In this document: positions 46,699-54,245 of the stretch, one piece after another
Numbering within the stretch: the stretch's first letter is position 1
How the letters are laid out: every line of letters begins with the position of its first letter
Translations under genes and position numbers: made by a program
Assembly: GCF_016863135.1 (NCBI RefSeq)
Contig: NZ_BOOH01000036.1
Coordinates: forward strand, 62,001 to 126,000
DNA from: Planobispora longispora
GTDB lineage: Bacteria > Actinomycetota > Actinomycetes > Streptosporangiales > Streptosporangiaceae
Direction of reading: 5' to 3'
Length of the DNA: 64,000 nucleotides
Notes under the pieces: generated by a model
Databases searched by the model: none
The model's input: only the letters and a program-made list of their open reading frames with translations
What the model was told of the DNA's origin: nothing

Positions 46699-47913
46699 AT
46701 GCCCCTCCAGATCACCGGCGCCCCGAGCGACCCCGACCTGCTCCACCTGCCCTGGGACACCCCCCTGGAGAAGTGGCCGGAGCACCGCCTGGTCTCCCTC
46801 CCCCGCGGCATCTCCCGGCACGTGGTGCGCTTCGTGCGCCTCTCCGGCAAGGTCTACGCGATCAAGGAGATCGGCGAGCACTTCGCCAAGCGCGAGTACC
46901 GGCTGCTGTGGGATCTGAACCGGCTGGACACCCCGGCGGTGGAGCCGGTGGCGGTGGTCACCGGCCGGACCGGCACGGACGGGGAGCCGCTGGACTCGGC
47001 CCTGATCACCCAGCACCTGCAGTTCTCCCTCCCCTACCGGGCGGTCATGTCCGGGACCGTCCGGCCGGACACGCTGAACCGGCTCCTCGACGCGCTGGCC
47101 GTCCTGCTCGTCCGGCTCCACCTGACCGGCTTCTACTGGGGCGACTGCTCGCTGTCGAACATCCTGTTCCGCAGGGACGCCGGCTCCTTCGCCGCCTACC
47201 TGGTCGACGCCGAGACGGGTGAGCTCCACCCGATGATCAGCGAGGGCCAGCGGATGCACGACATCGACGTGGCGCACACCAACATCTACGGCGAGATGCT
47301 CGACCTGGAGGCCGGGGAGCTGCTCCACCCCTCCATCGACCCCGAGGAGATCGCCGACTCGATCTGCGAGCGCTACCACCGGCTCTGGGGCGAGCTCACC
47401 TCCGACGAGATCATCGACGAGGTCGACTGGCACATGATCGACCAGCGGATCCGGCGGCTGAACCGGCTCGGCTTCGACGTCGCCGAGATGATGGTCCGCC
47501 GCAAGGCCGGCACCGGCCGCCTGATCGTCCGGCCCAAGGTCGTGGACGCGGGCCACCACCAGCGCAGGCTGCTCCGCCTGACCGGCCTGGACGTGGAGGA
47601 GAACCAGGCCCGGCGGCTCCTCAACGACCTCGACGCCTTCCGGGTCGCCTACGGCCTGCGCCACGAGGACGAGGCGATCGTGGCCCACCGCTGGCTGGCC
47701 GAGATCTTCCAGCCGACGATCGAGGCCGTCCCGCGGGAGCTACGGGGCAAGCTGGAGCCGGCCCAGCTCTTCCACGAGGTGCTCGACCACCGCTGGTTCC
47801 TGTCGGAGACGGCCGGCAACGATGTGGGGCTGCCGATCGCCGTCCAGTCTTATGTGAAGAATGTTCTCATTTTCAAGCCGGACGAGAAGGCACTTATCTC
47901 CGAGAGTCTGTGA
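46699..47913 (+). CDS. DUF4032 kinase-fold protein
   Basis: The protein has 404 residues from ATG 46699 (GAGGA upstream). Residues about 30-220 form a protein-kinase/LPS-kinase-like fold: VYAIKEI (about 53) with a possible ATP lysine, GFYWGDCSLSNILF (144-157) with catalytic-loop Asp and Asn, and AYLVDAETGE (about 168) with the metal Asp. The DUF4032 C-terminal domain (about 240-385) follows. The function is unknown; it is widespread in actinobacteria and may be a small-molecule or lipid kinase. It is not co-transcribed with the aldolase, as a 128-bp gap lies between. Confidence 0.85.
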   Translation: MPLQITGAPSDPDLLHLPWDTPLEKWPEHRLVSLPRGISRHVVRFVRLSGKVYAIKEIGEHFAKREYRLLWDLNRLDTPAVEPVAVVTGRTGTDGEPLDSALITQHLQFSLPYRAVMSGTVRPDTLNRLLDALAVLLVRLHLTGFYWGDCSLSNILFRRDAGSFAAYLVDAETGELHPMISEGQRMHDIDVAHTNIYGEMLDLEAGELLHPSIDPEEIADSICERYHRLWGELTSDEIIDEVDWHMIDQRIRRLNRLGFDVAEMMVRRKAGTGRLIVRPKVVDAGHHQRRLLRLTGLDVEENQARRLLNDLDAFRVAYGLRHEDEAIVAHRWLAEIFQPTIEAVPRELRGKLEPAQLFHEVLDHRWFLSETAGNDVGLPIAVQSYVKNVLIFKPDEKALISESL

Positions 47914-48068
47914 CGGGAATTCCACCCGGGGTATATATCCTTCTACCCAGGAGTTGAATCCTGCATCTCCTCATATATCCGATATAACAGGGGCACTTAG
48001 TACCCTCCGGTATATCTCTACGCTGGCCGTGTCGCTTTTCCGTTGACCCGTCGGCGAGGGGGGCCAGA
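47914..48068. promoter_or_regulatory. AT-rich control region of the Roadblock module
   Basis: This 155-bp region contains several TATA-like blocks (TATATATCC, ATATATCCGATATA, GGTATATC) and the inverted pair GGGTA/TACCC near 47930. Its base composition differs sharply from the rest of the window. The promoter of the four-gene module must lie here; exact hexamers are ambiguous. Confidence 0.5.
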
Positions 48069-48449
48069 GTGCTCGGAATCGAAGAGTGCCTCACCGAGGT
48101 GATGGCGATCCCCGGCGCGCTGGACGCGATCCTGATCGATCAGACCAGCGGGATGGCCGTGGCCATCGGCGGCGGCAGCCGTCAGGTCGACACGGAGAAG
48201 TCCGCCGCCGGGCTCAGCGAGGCGCTGCGCGCGACCCTGGACGGGCTGGCCGTGACATCGCCCACGGGAACGGTCCGAATCCGCGACATGATCGTGACCA
48301 CGGACGAGGGACATCATTTACTGAGACCGCTGGAGACCGTTTTCGACGGCCCATTAGCGATATATGTCAGGCTTGACCTAGAACGCGCAAATTTGGCGCT
48401 GGCCCTCCACCGACTCCAGTTGCTTTCCGGCCGGCTGATAACGACGTAA
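48069..48449 (+). CDS. Roadblock/LC7-like small protein with two TTA codons
   Basis: The 126-residue protein (GTG start, GAGGGGGG upstream) is paralogous to the last gene of the module (49863-50234). Both begin with a short helix, then IDQTSGMAVAIGG-type and IRDMIVTTDEGHHLLRPL-type strands and end RANLALALHRLQLL. The fold looks like a Roadblock/longin domain. It contains TTA codons at 48318 and 48354 plus AGA, ATA and CTA, rare elsewhere in the window, so translation may depend on the bldA-type Leu tRNA. The gene is first in the module; 4 bases separate it from the PATAN gene. Confidence 0.8.
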   Translation: MLGIEECLTEVMAIPGALDAILIDQTSGMAVAIGGGSRQVDTEKSAAGLSEALRATLDGLAVTSPTGTVRIRDMIVTTDEGHHLLRPLETVFDGPLAIYVRLDLERANLALALHRLQLLSGRLITT

Positions 48450-48453
48450 GCCC

Positions 48454-49398
48454 ATGCCGAGCGTCGAGAGCATCCTCTGCGGGCTCGCCAGCGATCGGGC
48501 GACCGGAGCCCTGCGGCTGGGCAGATCCGGGACGTTCTACCTCACCGAGGGTCGCGTGACCTACGCCGAGACCCCGGCGTGTCCCCGGGTGGAGGAGCTG
48601 CTGACCTCCAGCGGGCGCATCTCCGCCTACGCCGTACGGCAGGCGAGGCAGGCGGCGGGTGAAGAGTGCTGGGGCGGCGACCGGCTGGTGCAACGGGGCG
48701 TCCTCACCCGGGGCGAGCTGGAGTTCTGCGTGCTGGGGGCGGTGCTCGACGCCGTGTTCTTCCTGTTCCAGGTGTCCGGTTCCCGGCCCCGGTTCCGCCC
48801 GGAGGAACGGCACTGGCTCGGGCCCCAGTGGTACTTCGACGTGACCGGACTGCTGCGGGAGAGCAAGCGAAGGAGAGCACAGTTGGACCAGGCGTGGCCC
48901 TCCCCCGAACTGGACGCGCTCCCGGTCGTCCCGATCGGGCGCATCCCCGCCCAAAGGGTCCTGCTGACCTCGCTCCAGTGGGAGGTGCTGGTCGGCGCCG
49001 ACTGCACGGCGACCCCCGCCGACCTGGCCCGCAAGCTGGGCCGGCCGGCCTACTCGGTGCTGCTCGCCGTACGGCAGCTCGCCGCGGCGGGACTGCTCCG
49101 CACCCCGGAGCACGACCGCGAGAGCGCGCCCGCGACGCCTCCCGCCGCCCCGCGCCCGGCCCCCGCGACGCCTCCCGCCGCCCCGCGCCCGGCCCCGTCC
49201 CCCGCCCTCCCGGCGCGGCGGCCGGACGACGTCCCCGCCCCGCTGCCGCGCCGGGGGGACGGGACCCGCGAGAAGATCCCGAGCCACGACGCCGGGGCCC
49301 CCTCCCCGGCCGCCGGATGGATGCCCCGGACCACGGGCGACCCCGCCGACGTGAGCCTGCTCATCCGGCTCAGGAACGCACTGGAGGCACTCACATGA
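48454..49398 (+). CDS. DUF4388 (PATAN-like) protein with a winged-helix domain
   Basis: The protein has 314 residues. The N-terminal region (about 5-110) has RATGALRLGRSGTFYLTEGRVTYAE, the DUF4388/PATAN signature found in gliding, GTPase and two-component signalling proteins. A winged helix (about 169-217: LTSLQWEVLVGADCTATPADLARKLG) follows, then a Pro/Ala-rich disordered tail (about 220-295) containing a direct ATPPAAPRPAP repeat. It has no membrane segment. It probably links the Roadblock proteins to gene control. Translation may be coupled to the previous gene. Confidence 0.8.
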   Translation: MPSVESILCGLASDRATGALRLGRSGTFYLTEGRVTYAETPACPRVEELLTSSGRISAYAVRQARQAAGEECWGGDRLVQRGVLTRGELEFCVLGAVLDAVFFLFQVSGSRPRFRPEERHWLGPQWYFDVTGLLRESKRRRAQLDQAWPSPELDALPVVPIGRIPAQRVLLTSLQWEVLVGADCTATPADLARKLGRPAYSVLLAVRQLAAAGLLRTPEHDRESAPATPPAAPRPAPATPPAAPRPAPSPALPARRPDDVPAPLPRRGDGTREKIPSHDAGAPSPAAGWMPRTTGDPADVSLLIRLRNALEALT

Positions 49399-49456
49399 GG
49401 CCGGCCCCATGCCGCTGAAGCTGCGCACGCTGAAGCGGATCGGAAGGAGGATGCCA

Positions 49457-49849
49457 GTGGAATTGCGGGACGAGGTGCACCGGGAGATGGTCCTGCTGCG
49501 CCAGCGCATGCCCGACGTCAGCGGGAGCGTCGCGTGCAGCGTGGACGGCCTGACCATCGCCAGCGACATGGCAGGCGACACCGAGCAGGCCATCGAGCAG
49601 ACCGGAGCGCTCTCCTCCGCCCTGCTGGCCCTCAGCCGCCGGATGACGAGCATGGTCGGCAAAGGAGCGCTGGAGGAGACCCTGATCTCCGGCAGCAACG
49701 GCTACGCGGCCTTCTACGCCGCCGGCCCCAAGATCGTCCTCACAGTCCTGGCCCGCCCCGGCACCAACCTCGGGCTGCTTCGACTGGAGGGCCGCAAGAC
49801 GGCGGCCAGCCTGGCCGCCATCACCACCCGCATGTCAATCCCCCAGTGA
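49457..49849 (+). CDS. Roadblock/LC7 domain protein
   Basis: The protein has 130 residues from the GTG at 49457, chosen because AAGGAGG (49444-49450) lies 6 bases upstream; an ATG at 49409 would add 16 basic residues. Residues about 20-115 have GSVACSVDGLTIASDM and a hydrophobic LVLTVLARPGTNLGLL-like strand, the Roadblock/LC7 fold of MglB-type GTPase regulators. In actinobacterial conservons such proteins sit beside DUF742 and a small GTPase; here neither is present. Confidence 0.87.
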   Translation: MELRDEVHREMVLLRQRMPDVSGSVACSVDGLTIASDMAGDTEQAIEQTGALSSALLALSRRMTSMVGKGALEETLISGSNGYAAFYAAGPKIVLTVLARPGTNLGLLRLEGRKTAASLAAITTRMSIPQ

Positions 49850-49862
49850 ACCGGAGGAAGCA

Positions 49863-50234
49863 ATGGCCAGCATGGACGTCTCCCTCAAGGAGATGATGGC
49901 GATCGACGGCGCCGTCGGAGCGGTGGTCGTGGACTACAACAGCGGAATGGCGCTGGGTTCCCTCGGCGGCTCCAAGGACCTGGACCTCCAGGTCGCCGCG
50001 GCAGGGAACACCGAGGTCGTCAAGGCCAAACTCCGCACGATGGAGTCCTTGGGCCTCAAGGACACCATCGAGGACATCCTCATCACGCTCAACACGCAGT
50101 ACCACATCATCCGGCCGCTCACCGGCCGGAGCGGCAAGGGGCTCTTCCTCTACCTCGCACTCGACCGCGCCCGGGGCAACCTGGCCCTGGCGCGGCACAA
50201 CATGCGGACCATCGAGGAGAAGCTCGAAGTCTGA
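49863..50234 (+). CDS. Roadblock/LC7-like small protein
   Basis: The 123-residue protein from an ATG with GGAGGA upstream is a paralogue of the first module gene, with normal high-GC codons. Strands DGAVGAVVVDYNSGMALGSLGG and IEDILITLNTQYHIIRPL are followed by a C-terminal helix ending in HNMRTIEEKL. It starts 13 bases after the preceding gene and ends at a strong terminator. Confidence 0.85.
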   Translation: MASMDVSLKEMMAIDGAVGAVVVDYNSGMALGSLGGSKDLDLQVAAAGNTEVVKAKLRTMESLGLKDTIEDILITLNTQYHIIRPLTGRSGKGLFLYLALDRARGNLALARHNMRTIEEKLEV

Positions 50235-50236
50235 CT

Positions 50237-50280
50237 CTCCGGTACGGCTTGCGCCCCGGCAGGCGCAAGCCGTACCGGAG
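50237..50280 (+). terminator. 19-bp perfect hairpin ending the Roadblock module
   Basis: Arms 50237-50255 and 50262-50280 pair fully around a 6-base loop, 3 bases after the stop. Confidence 0.9.
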
Positions 50281-50313
50281 TGCGAGGCGGAGGCCGTACC
50301 GGAGTGCGAGGCG
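50269..50313. repeat. Two 21-bp direct repeats, the first overlapping the terminator arm
   Basis: Copies at 50269-50289 and 50293-50313 are identical and offset by 24 bases. The first copy contains most of the right arm of the terminator, so the second could compete for pairing with the left arm. Confidence 0.7.
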
Positions 50314-50364
50314 ATGGAGACCGCGCCGGAGCACGGGGCGCGGGCCGGACGCCGGCCGGGGCGG

Positions 50365-51249
50365 CTACCGTTCCGCGGCCGGGGCGAGGTCGCCGGCCGC
50401 GTCCGCGACCGCGGTGAGATCGCTGACCGCGCCGACGATGTCGGGCCAGAGGGCGCGCGGCAGGTCGTGGCCCATGCCCGGGAAGGTGAGCAGCCTGGCC
50501 CCGGGGACCGCCTCCGCCGTGGCGATCCCGCCCGACAGCGGCACCAGCTGGTCCTCCTCGCCGTGGATCACCAGGGCGGGCAGCGACAGCTCCCTGAGCA
50601 GGGGCGCCCGGTCACCCGAAGCGATGATCGCGGCGAGCTGCCGGGCCACCCCGGAGGGATCGTAGGCGCGGTCGTAGCCCGCTCCGGCGACCCTGGCGAT
50701 GCGGTCGCCGTCGAAGGGGTAGCCCGGCGAGCCGATGACCTTCCAGGTCTCCAGCGCCCGCGCGATCGCCGCCTCCCGGTCCGGCGAGGGAGGCGACATG
50801 AGCGCCGCCATGGCCGCCTCGGTGGGCGGGGCGGCCTGAGGGCTCGGCGTGGACATGATCGAGGTGAGGCTGCGCACCCGCTCCGGGTGCCGGATGGCCA
50901 GCGTCTGGGCGATCATCCCGCCCATCGAGACGCCCACCACGTGCGCCGAGGCCAGGTCCAGCGCGTCGAGCAGCCCGGCCGCGTCGTCGGCCATGTCGGA
51001 CAGCAGGTACGGCGCCTCCCCGCCGAAGCCGGGCGACCCGGCGTCGTGGAGGTGGGTGGACTCCCCCACGTCCCGGTTGTCGAACCGCACGACGTAGTGG
51101 CCCCGGCCGGCGAGGAGCCGGCAGAACTCCTCGTCCCAGTGGATCAGCTGGGAGGCGAGTCCCATGATCAGAAGGAGCGGGCGGTCCCCGGGGGAGCCGA
51201 AGGTGTCATAGGCGATCTCGATGCCGTTCGCCGGGGCGCGCAGAGTCAT
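50365..51249 (-). CDS. Alpha/beta hydrolase
   Basis: The 294-residue cytoplasmic protein of the alpha/beta-hydrolase fold has GVSMGGM (about 108-114, nucleophile Ser110), an Asp after strand 6 or 7 (region HGEEDQLVP, about 240) and a His near AFPGMGHDLP (about 265). The lid region (about 140-210) is helical. Substrates are often esters or lactones; nothing narrower can be said. It is monocistronic, with an A-T richer upstream gap. Confidence 0.88.
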   Translation of the reverse strand: MTLRAPANGIEIAYDTFGSPGDRPLLLIMGLASQLIHWDEEFCRLLAGRGHYVVRFDNRDVGESTHLHDAGSPGFGGEAPYLLSDMADDAAGLLDALDLASAHVVGVSMGGMIAQTLAIRHPERVRSLTSIMSTPSPQAAPPTEAAMAALMSPPSPDREAAIARALETWKVIGSPGYPFDGDRIARVAGAGYDRAYDPSGVARQLAAIIASGDRAPLLRELSLPALVIHGEEDQLVPLSGGIATAEAVPGARLLTFPGMGHDLPRALWPDIVGAVSDLTAVADAAGDLAPAAER

Positions 51250-51366
51250 GGCCCTCCTGCCGTGCTTGTCCGTCGAAACAGAATGTCATTCTGTAAGGGC
51301 GCGGGCAAGAGCCGGAGGGCGACTCCGCCGCCGGGGCGGACCGGGGAGGCCGGCCCCGGCGGGAGG

Positions 51367-52194
51367 TCAGTCCCACCAGAAGGACCAGGCGTTCCTTCCG
51401 ACGATCTGCTCGGCGTAGTCGATCAGCGTCCCGGCCCCGTAGACGACGCTGTCGGGGCAGAACGTCCAGTGCTCGGCGGCCACGTGCAGGGCGTGCTCCA
51501 TGGTGAGGGGAGGCGCGGCGACGCTCAGGTCGAGGGTGTTGAAGCCCATTCCGACCAGGCGCGCGCCGAACCGCTCCTCCCAGCTGCGCACCACCGCCGC
51601 CAGCGGGACCATCCACTCGTTGTGGTTCAGCGCGCCCTGCCAGCCCATGGCCGCCAGCGCGTCGGCCCCCCGCTCCACGGCCACCAGTCCCAGCGGGGTC
51701 CGCCGCTCGGCCACGAGCCCGGCGTACCAGTCGGCGACCTCCCCGGGGTCGGCCCCCGGCGATCCGGGAGCGGCCGGTCCCGGGCAGCGGGCGCCGAACG
51801 GCTCCAGGATCTCCAACTGGTCGGCGTGGGCCCTCGAGACCCAGTCCGACCACACCTCGGCCATGAACGGGGCGATGCGATAGTTGTCGATCTCCTCGAC
51901 GGCGTCGGGCGCGACCTGCCCGGCCGACCACGGCTGCACGGAGTCTTCCAGCAGCACCGGCCAGAGGCCGGAGCGGGGGTGCTCGGCGCGGAGCGCGGCC
52001 CACAGCCCCCCGGAGACCGCCTCGTCGCTGAGCCAGAAGGCGGGCCGGGTGTAGGTCAGGATCCGCGCGTAGCCGGGGTCGGGCCAGACCACGTCCCCGG
52101 GCGGCAGTTCGACCCTGAGGCCCCGCCCGGCGCCGCCGTCGGTGAACAACTGACCCAGCACCGGCGAGAGCCGCCCACGCTCGCAATCGTCCAT
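51367..52194 (-). CDS. DUF4253-like protein of unknown function
   Basis: The protein has 275 residues. LPPGDVVWPDPGYARIL, RSGLWPVLLED and a C-terminal AAEHWTFCPDSVVYGAGTLIDYAEQIV with NAWSFWWD fit the DUF4253 family, which is found in many actinobacteria without a known activity. The start may be the ATG at 52194 or a GTG at 52218 that adds 8 residues; neither has a strong ribosome-binding site. It has no signal peptide and no membrane segments. Confidence 0.7.
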   Translation of the reverse strand: MDDCERGRLSPVLGQLFTDGGAGRGLRVELPPGDVVWPDPGYARILTYTRPAFWLSDEAVSGGLWAALRAEHPRSGLWPVLLEDSVQPWSAGQVAPDAVEEIDNYRIAPFMAEVWSDWVSRAHADQLEILEPFGARCPGPAAPGSPGADPGEVADWYAGLVAERRTPLGLVAVERGADALAAMGWQGALNHNEWMVPLAAVVRSWEERFGARLVGMGFNTLDLSVAAPPLTMEHALHVAAEHWTFCPDSVVYGAGTLIDYAEQIVGRNAWSFWWD

Positions 52195-52391
52195 CTCTAC
52201 CGTCCCGATCCTGACCACGCCCCAATTCTGCCTGCCGGGCACCGGGCGCACATGGAGGCGCCGATGTCCCGCCGGGGCCGGCTGCCATGATCCCACCTGA
52301 CGCCCGGAGACCGGAGGACCGGAGGCGGGAACCGGGGGCGCGGGGCCGCACCGGGAACCGGGGGCGCGTCCATCGGCCGCGGGCGCATCCG

Positions 52392-52727
52392 TCAGCCGCG
52401 GGCCTCTGCGCGCAGCTCGGCCAGGAGTTCGCCCTGCCCGGCCAGCACCTCGGTCAGAATCCGGCGGGCCGAGATCAGCAGGTCCGTCACGTCGGGAGTG
52501 GACAGGGCGTAGACGACGGTGGCACCCTCTCGGGTGGCGGTCACGATCCCGGCCCTGCGCAGCACCGCCAGTTGCTGCGACAGGCTGGACGCCTCGGCGT
52601 CCACGGCGGCCAGGAGGTCGCGGACCGGCAGGGGCCCGTCCTGCAGCAGTTCGAGGACCCGGATGCGGAGCGGATGCCCGAGCGTGCGGAAGAACTCGGC
52701 CTTCGCCTGGTACAACGGAACCGGCAT
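52392..52727 (-). CDS. ArsR-family winged-helix regulator
   Basis: The protein has 111 residues from ATG 52727, whose sequence MPVPLYQAKAEFFRTLGHP is the usual beginning of this subgroup; the frame is open upstream to an ATG at 52826 (GAGGG upstream) and beyond. RIRVLELLQDGPLPVRDLLAAV and SLSQQLAVLRRAG (recognition helix) make an ArsR/SmtB fold. Cys-based metal sites are absent, so it senses something other than arsenite or a typical metal. A coupled 23-codon frame ends 2 bases upstream. It may regulate itself or the divergent DUF3073 gene. Confidence 0.88.
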   Translation of the reverse strand: MPVPLYQAKAEFFRTLGHPLRIRVLELLQDGPLPVRDLLAAVDAEASSLSQQLAVLRRAGIVTATREGATVVYALSTPDVTDLLISARRILTEVLAGQGELLAELRAEARG

Positions 52728-52729
52728 GG

Positions 52730-52801
52730 TCAGGCCGTTCCGGCGACGGGCGTGCGGCCCCCACCGACGCGCGCCGGTGACTCTGCCGCGAACTCGCTCA
52801 T
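52730..52801 (-). CDS. 23-residue coupled leader reading frame before the ArsR gene
   Basis: The ATG at 52801 has an excellent ribosome-binding site (GGGAGG and AGGAAG upstream); the frame ends with TGA at 52730, and the ArsR ATG follows after 2 bases. The peptide (MSEFAAESPARVGGGRTPVAGTA) is not hydrophobic. The ArsR gene has no good site of its own, so ribosomes finishing this frame probably re-initiate. It may be a regulatory leader or a real small protein. Confidence 0.55.
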   Translation of the reverse strand: MSEFAAESPARVGGGRTPVAGTA

Positions 52802-52973
52802 GCTTCCTGCCTCCCGTCGAGCGCATCAGTCCCTCGCCGTCGAGCTGTGAGCTCGGGCTCCTTATAAAGTAGCAAATTGCGTAATTCTTCAAGTTGTAGA
52901 GCTCTTGGGTAAGATGCGGGCGATGCTATAGCGACGAGAGGCCCAGTGCGGCCTATATGAGGGAGTGCGGTCA

Positions 52974-53141
52974 ATGGGACGGGGTCGAGCCAAGGCCAAG
53001 CAGACGAAGGTCGCCCGTGAGCTGAAGTACGGCACCCACAGCATCGATCTCGATCGGCTGCGCAGGGAGCTCAGCACCACCGGCGGCCCCACGGCGGCCG
53101 ACGAGGCGGACGACCCCGCCGTCGAGCCCGCCGACAGGTAG
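52974..53141 (+). CDS. DUF3073 small protein
   Basis: The 55-residue protein MGRGRAKAKQTKVARELKY... is the highly conserved basic N-terminus of the actinobacterial DUF3073 family, followed by DLDRLRREL and an acidic tail. The function is unknown; the strong conservation and small size suggest an RNA- or ribosome-linked role, but that is inference. GGGAG lies 8 bases before the ATG. It is divergent from the ArsR gene. Confidence 0.9.
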   Translation: MGRGRAKAKQTKVARELKYGTHSIDLDRLRRELSTTGGPTAADEADDPAVEPADR

Positions 53142-53259
53142 CACCGGGAAACGTCCGCGCCGGACCCTCGTCAGCCTCCGGCGCAGCACGGACCCCCCGG
53201 TCCCCGGCCGGTGACGGGACCCGGCTCCACCGTGTGAAGCGCGGGTCCCCGCCGCCCGC

Positions 53260-54108
53260 TCATCCCAGGGCGGCGAGCTCCTCCTCGCTCAGGGTCAGCT
53301 CGGCGGCGGCCACCGAGTCGAGGATGGTCTCCGGACGGCTGGCTCCGGGGATCGGGATCACGACGGGGCTCCTGGCGAGCTCCCAGGCGAGGCAGACCTG
53401 CTGCGGCGAGACGCCCCGCCCGGCCCCCACCCGGGCGAAGGGGCCCGCGAGGCCGCCCGCCGCCCCCATGCCGCCCAGCGGCGACCAGGGCAGGAACGCC
53501 ACCCCGAGCTCGGCGCACACGTCGATCTCCGGCTCGCTGCTCCTGAAGCGCGGCGAGTACTCGTTCTGCACGCTCGCCAGCCGCCCGCCGAGGATCTCGT
53601 GGGCCGTCCTGATCTGGGACGGGTCGGCGTTGGAGATCCCGGCCATCCGGATCTTCCCCTCGTCGAGCAGGTCCCGGATCGCGCCGACGGTCTCCTCGTA
53701 CGGCACCGCCGGATCGGGCCTGTGGTGCTGGTAGAGCCCGATCGCCTCGACGCCGAGCGCCTTGAGTGAGCGCTCACACGCCTGGCGCAGGTAAGCGGGG
53801 TCCCCGTTCACCCCCCAGCCGTCCCCCGGGGTCCGGGTGTGCCCGCCCTTGGTCGCGACCAGGACCGCGTCCCGGTCGCCGGACCACAGCGCCAGCGCCT
53901 TGGCCACCAGCCGCTCGTTGTGCCCGATGTCGTCCGAGGACGGCGTGTAGGCGTCGGCGGTGTCGATCAGGGTGATCCCGGCGTCGAGCGCGGCGTGGAC
54001 GGTCCTGATCGACTGGGCCTCGTCGGGCATGTGCCCCGCCACCGACATCGGCATGGCGCCGAGCCCGATCGCGCTGACGTCGACGTTTCCGATCGCGCGT
54101 GTTCTCAT
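53260..54108 (-). CDS. Aldo/keto reductase
   Basis: The protein has 282 residues from ATG 54108, chosen because GGAGG lies 9 bases upstream; the ATG at 54117 abuts that site. The tetrad is visible: DTADAY (about 46-51), the lysine in VATKGG (about 82) and LYQHHRPDP (about 124-132, His). It is a cytoplasmic NADPH-dependent reductase of a TIM-barrel fold; the C-terminal PIPGASRPETI binds the cofactor phosphate. The substrate is unknown. Confidence 0.9.
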   Translation of the reverse strand: MRTRAIGNVDVSAIGLGAMPMSVAGHMPDEAQSIRTVHAALDAGITLIDTADAYTPSSDDIGHNERLVAKALALWSGDRDAVLVATKGGHTRTPGDGWGVNGDPAYLRQACERSLKALGVEAIGLYQHHRPDPAVPYEETVGAIRDLLDEGKIRMAGISNADPSQIRTAHEILGGRLASVQNEYSPRFRSSEPEIDVCAELGVAFLPWSPLGGMGAAGGLAGPFARVGAGRGVSPQQVCLAWELARSPVVIPIPGASRPETILDSVAAAELTLSEEELAALG

Positions 54109-54197
54109 GACGCCCATCCTCCGGCCTGGAGCTCACTCCAGGTCAAGGACCGCCACTCCGCCGGCCGGAGACCGCCGGGCTCCCGGCGCGGGCCGGT

Positions 54198-54230
54198 GGA
54201 GGCCCGGGCCGGTGGGGGGCCCGGGCCTCC
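54198..54230 (-). terminator. Terminator of the metallophosphoesterase gene
   Basis: A 13-bp perfect stem (54198-54210 with 54218-54230) with a 7-base G-rich loop lies 15 bases after the minus-strand stop at 54246. Confidence 0.8.
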
Positions 54231-54245
54231 GGTGGGGGGAGGGGG

